A DNA stretch of 6,577 bases. It comes from Candidatus Woesearchaeota archaeon CG10_big_fil_rev_8_21_14_0_10_32_24. Lineage in GTDB: Archaea > Nanobdellota > Nanobdellia > Woesearchaeales > GW2011-AR9. Shown here piece after piece: positions 5,388 through 6,577 of this stretch. The notes beneath the pieces are model-generated. The model did no database searches. It was given only the letters and a program-made list of their open reading frames with translations, and was not told the origin of the DNA. Positions within the stretch are counted from its first letter, which is position 1. Each line of letters opens with the position of its first letter. Made by a program: the position numbers and the translations under genes. The stretch covers positions 1-6,577 of the forward strand of contig PCYG01000062.1 in NCBI GenBank assembly GCA_002763025.1. The letters are read 5' to 3'.

Positions 5388-5774
5388 ATGATTAAAGCAT
5401 TATGTCGGGTTTGTAACCAAATGGTTCCTTCGGATCAATTTAAATTACATCATACGTACAAACAAATGGTTTGTCTTAGTTGTTATACTGGAAAGACGCA
5501 GAAAAAGAAAGAAGATGATGAGCGTAAAATCATTCAAGAAAAACAAAAACCGAAAGGTTGGGATCAAGAAGATGAATATCTTAATCGTTTATCACGTATA
5601 AATAAGGATGAAATCAAAAATCAATTTACAAAAATTCCAGGTACTGATCACGTGAAATGTAAATGTACAGGATGTAAATATGAATTTCGGTATGATCCAT
5701 TTCATAAAAAACCACGAAGTTGTCCGTATTGTGATGCTGATATCCCGCGGATGAGGACATTTAATTTGTTATAA
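5388..5774 (+). CDS. double zinc-ribbon protein with a charged helical linker
   Basis: The 128-residue protein carries an N-terminal CxxC pair set (C6/C9 and C29/C32) and a C-terminal one (C93/C96 and C112/C115, with an extra C91), so two zinc-binding ribbons are expected. Between them lies a K/E/D-rich segment (about 36-80) that should be helical and may form a coiled coil. The C-terminal ribbon reads CTGCKYEF, then KKPRSCPYC, matching the ribbon of the 92-residue protein at 3170-3448 except for five additional residues between the knuckles. Such small proteins often bind RNA, DNA or ribosomes, but no partner can be named. It is the first gene of a two-gene unit; the next ATG follows the stop after three bases. 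Confidence 0.88.
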   Translation: MIKALCRVCNQMVPSDQFKLHHTYKQMVCLSCYTGKTQKKKEDDERKIIQEKQKPKGWDQEDEYLNRLSRINKDEIKNQFTKIPGTDHVKCKCTGCKYEFRYDPFHKKPRSCPYCDADIPRMRTFNLL

Positions 5775-5777
5775 CTG

Positions 5778-5954
5778 ATGGCAAAAAATAAAGGTTATGT
5801 TAAATTAGACGAATCCTTTGAAACAAAAGGGAGGAAGTTGGATTTAATTGAAAAATTAGCAAAGTATCATGAGAAATTATTCTTCCATTTGAAAGGTAAG
5901 AAACATAAACAGAAAAATGATGGATATGTTGAGTTGAATGAAATTGGAAAGTAA
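5778..5954 (+). CDS. 58-aa basic protein with matching terminal repeats
   Basis: The ATG at 5778 lies three bases behind the stop of the zinc-ribbon gene, so the two are almost certainly co-transcribed and this gene is probably translated by coupling; no Shine-Dalgarno motif is visible. The product is basic and has a ten-residue repeat at each end: KNKGYVKLDE (3-12) and KNDGYVELNE (46-55). Between them are an amphipathic helix (KLDLIEKLAKYHEKLFFHL) and a lysine/histidine cluster. Codons in the two repeats differ at synonymous positions, which supports a real, selected protein. I do not recognise a family. The two strands could pair with each other or with a partner protein. Its stop is separated from the convergent gene by one base. 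Confidence 0.75.
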   Translation: MAKNKGYVKLDESFETKGRKLDLIEKLAKYHEKLFFHLKGKKHKQKNDGYVELNEIGK

Positions 5955-5955
5955 T

Positions 5956-6309
5956 TTATCCAATTTTATACATTTCTTCAGTAAGAATAACTCCAGCTAA
6001 TCCATAATCTCCTCTAATTCTATTAATTTCAGGATGTCTTTGAATATTTTTGTAAAAATAATCCATTTGATCTTTTGGTATTCTATTATTATTGAGAAGA
6101 GTTATCAAAAATACATTTAAACCTTCTTCTCTTTTAGAATAGGAAACTGAAGCGTCATGAATTGAATAATTTGGGAATGAATTTTGTAAAAATCTTTGGA
6201 CTGATTTCTTTACTTCGGTGCCAACACGAGAATAAAGATCAGTTTCTGTTGAATCTAATGCTTTTTTTCTAGTAATAAAATCTGATATTTCATCACATAA
6301 ATTTTTCAT
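5956..6309 (-). CDS. 117-aa soluble protein of unknown function
   Basis: The protein begins MKNLCDEISDF with a helical N-terminal half and continues with a mixed alpha/beta part containing strand-like segments SIHDASVSY and NVFLITLLN, helix PKDQMDYFYKNIQ and strand YGLAGVILTEE. It has no membrane helix or signal peptide and a single cysteine (C5). No catalytic motif or family is recognised. The ATG at 6309 has a weak AT-rich box at 6331-6341 about 27 bases upstream, so a leaderless start is possible but less clear than for the other genes. It converges with the 58-aa gene with one base between the stops, so the two transcripts must overlap at their 3' ends. The palindromic repeat pair lies upstream of its promoter. 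Confidence 0.75.
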   Translation of the reverse strand: MKNLCDEISDFITRKKALDSTETDLYSRVGTEVKKSVQRFLQNSFPNYSIHDASVSYSKREEGLNVFLITLLNNNRIPKDQMDYFYKNIQRHPEINRIRGDYGLAGVILTEEMYKIG

Positions 6310-6330
6310 CTAAAAATGTTCTTTTACTTG

Positions 6331-6341
6331 TTTAATTAATT
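6331..6341 (-). promoter_or_regulatory. weak TATA-like box for the gene 5956-6309
   Basis: The minus strand reads AATTAATTAAA, centred about 27 bases before the ATG at 6309. The spacing fits the other genes in the window but the match to the TATA consensus is poor. Confidence 0.35.
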
Positions 6342-6345
6342 TTCG

Positions 6346-6465
6346 TTGATTGTTTGCGAATGGGTTCATACCTCGCTGCTTGCAGCGACTAATTAAGAGC
6401 AAACACCAAAAACCCAATATTAATCTAAACATACCCCACAGCTTGCTGTGGTTGGGTTTTTGATT
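6346..6465. repeat. tandem pair of palindromic elements, MITE- or REP-like
   Basis: Two related hairpins occur 63 bases apart, each preceded by CATACC: TCGCTGC-TT-GCAGCGA (6373-6388) and CCACAGC-TT-GCTGTGG (6436-6451). Each is enclosed by longer inverted arms: TGTTTGC/GCAAACA (6351-6357 and 6399-6405) around the first, and CAAAAACCCAA/TTGGGTTTTTG (6407-6417 and 6452-6462) around the second. The direct repeat TTGATT bounds the whole block (6346-6351 and 6460-6465) and could be a target-site duplication. It lies between two minus-strand genes and contains no reading frame. It may be a non-autonomous mobile repeat, a REP-like element, or a structured region in the 3' part of the upstream gene's transcript. 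If transcribed, both loops become stable CUUG (plus) or CAAG (minus) loops. Confidence 0.65.
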
Positions 6466-6476
6466 AAAAATATAAT

Positions 6477-6577
6477 TCACTCTTCAGAAGAAGTTGGTTT
6501 CTTTTTTTCTTCTTGCATTTGTTTGACAACTTTCTCAAATGCTTCAATTTGTTTTTCAGAAAGAGTTTCGTATTTTA
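6477..6577 (-). CDS. C-terminal end of an unknown protein, cut by the window edge
   Basis: A minus-strand frame is open from the right edge to the TGA at 6479-6477, showing the last 32 residues. They are highly charged: an amphipathic helix around KQIEAFEKVVKQMQEEKKK, then PTSSEE. The composition is that of a solvent-exposed or disordered tail, possibly the end of a coiled coil, and does not reveal the function. It lies upstream of and in the same direction as the gene 5956-6309, from which it is separated by the palindromic repeat pair. Confidence 0.6.
   Translation of the reverse strand, partial: KYETLSEKQIEAFEKVVKQMQEEKKKPTSSEE

Noticed and set aside
6367..6451. CRISPR array
   Set aside because: Only two units, with unit sequences that differ at several positions, a hairpin in each and no cas genes nearby.
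6436..6461. Bacterial-type intrinsic terminator on the plus strand
   Set aside because: A GC stem followed by T's is present, but no plus-strand gene ends upstream of it, and the T run is better explained as an arm of the outer inverted repeat.

Overview
The window looks like a piece of an AT-rich archaeal genome, most likely of the DPANN type (Woesearchaeota/Pacearchaeota-like). The archaeal assignment rests mainly on an unmistakable archaeal class I CCA-adding enzyme (3539-4786). It is also supported by promoter layout: six genes have an archaeal TATA-like box centred about 24-28 bases upstream of the ATG, so the transcript would begin at or next to the start codon (leaderless mRNAs). Short lysine-rich genes, several small zinc-ribbon proteins and small membrane proteins of unknown function fit a DPANN genome. 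The finer taxonomic label is an inference from style, not from a marker tree.

Layout. At the left edge a probable gene runs off the window on the minus strand (1-90). A gene-free, somewhat G+A-rich stretch (91-472) follows, with small potential RNA hairpins but no recognised RNA gene. A 584-codon gene (473-2227, plus) encodes an uncharacterised protein with a degenerate methyltransferase-like Rossmann domain and a helix-turn-helix-like segment near its C-terminus. Behind its oligo-T stretch lies an open frame of more than 110 codons without any start codon (about 2248-2598), read here as a gene remnant. Two minus-strand genes follow: a two-helix membrane protein (2733-3137) and, upstream of it, a double zinc-ribbon protein (3170-3448). 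The latter diverges from the CCA-adding enzyme gene. A convergent single-pass membrane protein (4890-5273) diverges in turn from a two-gene unit made of a second double zinc-ribbon protein (5388-5774) and a 58-residue protein with terminal repeats (5778-5954). A minus-strand unknown gene (5956-6309) converges on it with a one-base gap. The right end holds two related palindromic hairpins in tandem (6346-6465) and the C-terminal end of another minus-strand gene (6477-6577).

Functionally only tRNA 3'-end maturation (cca) can be named with confidence. The other genes form several separate transcription units rather than a pathway; no defence, CRISPR or integrase module is visible. The most noteworthy signals are the tandem hairpins whose stems differ by three compensated base pairs, the two zinc-ribbon paralogues within 2.5 kb, the 58-residue repeat protein, and the start-less reading frame behind the methyltransferase-like gene.
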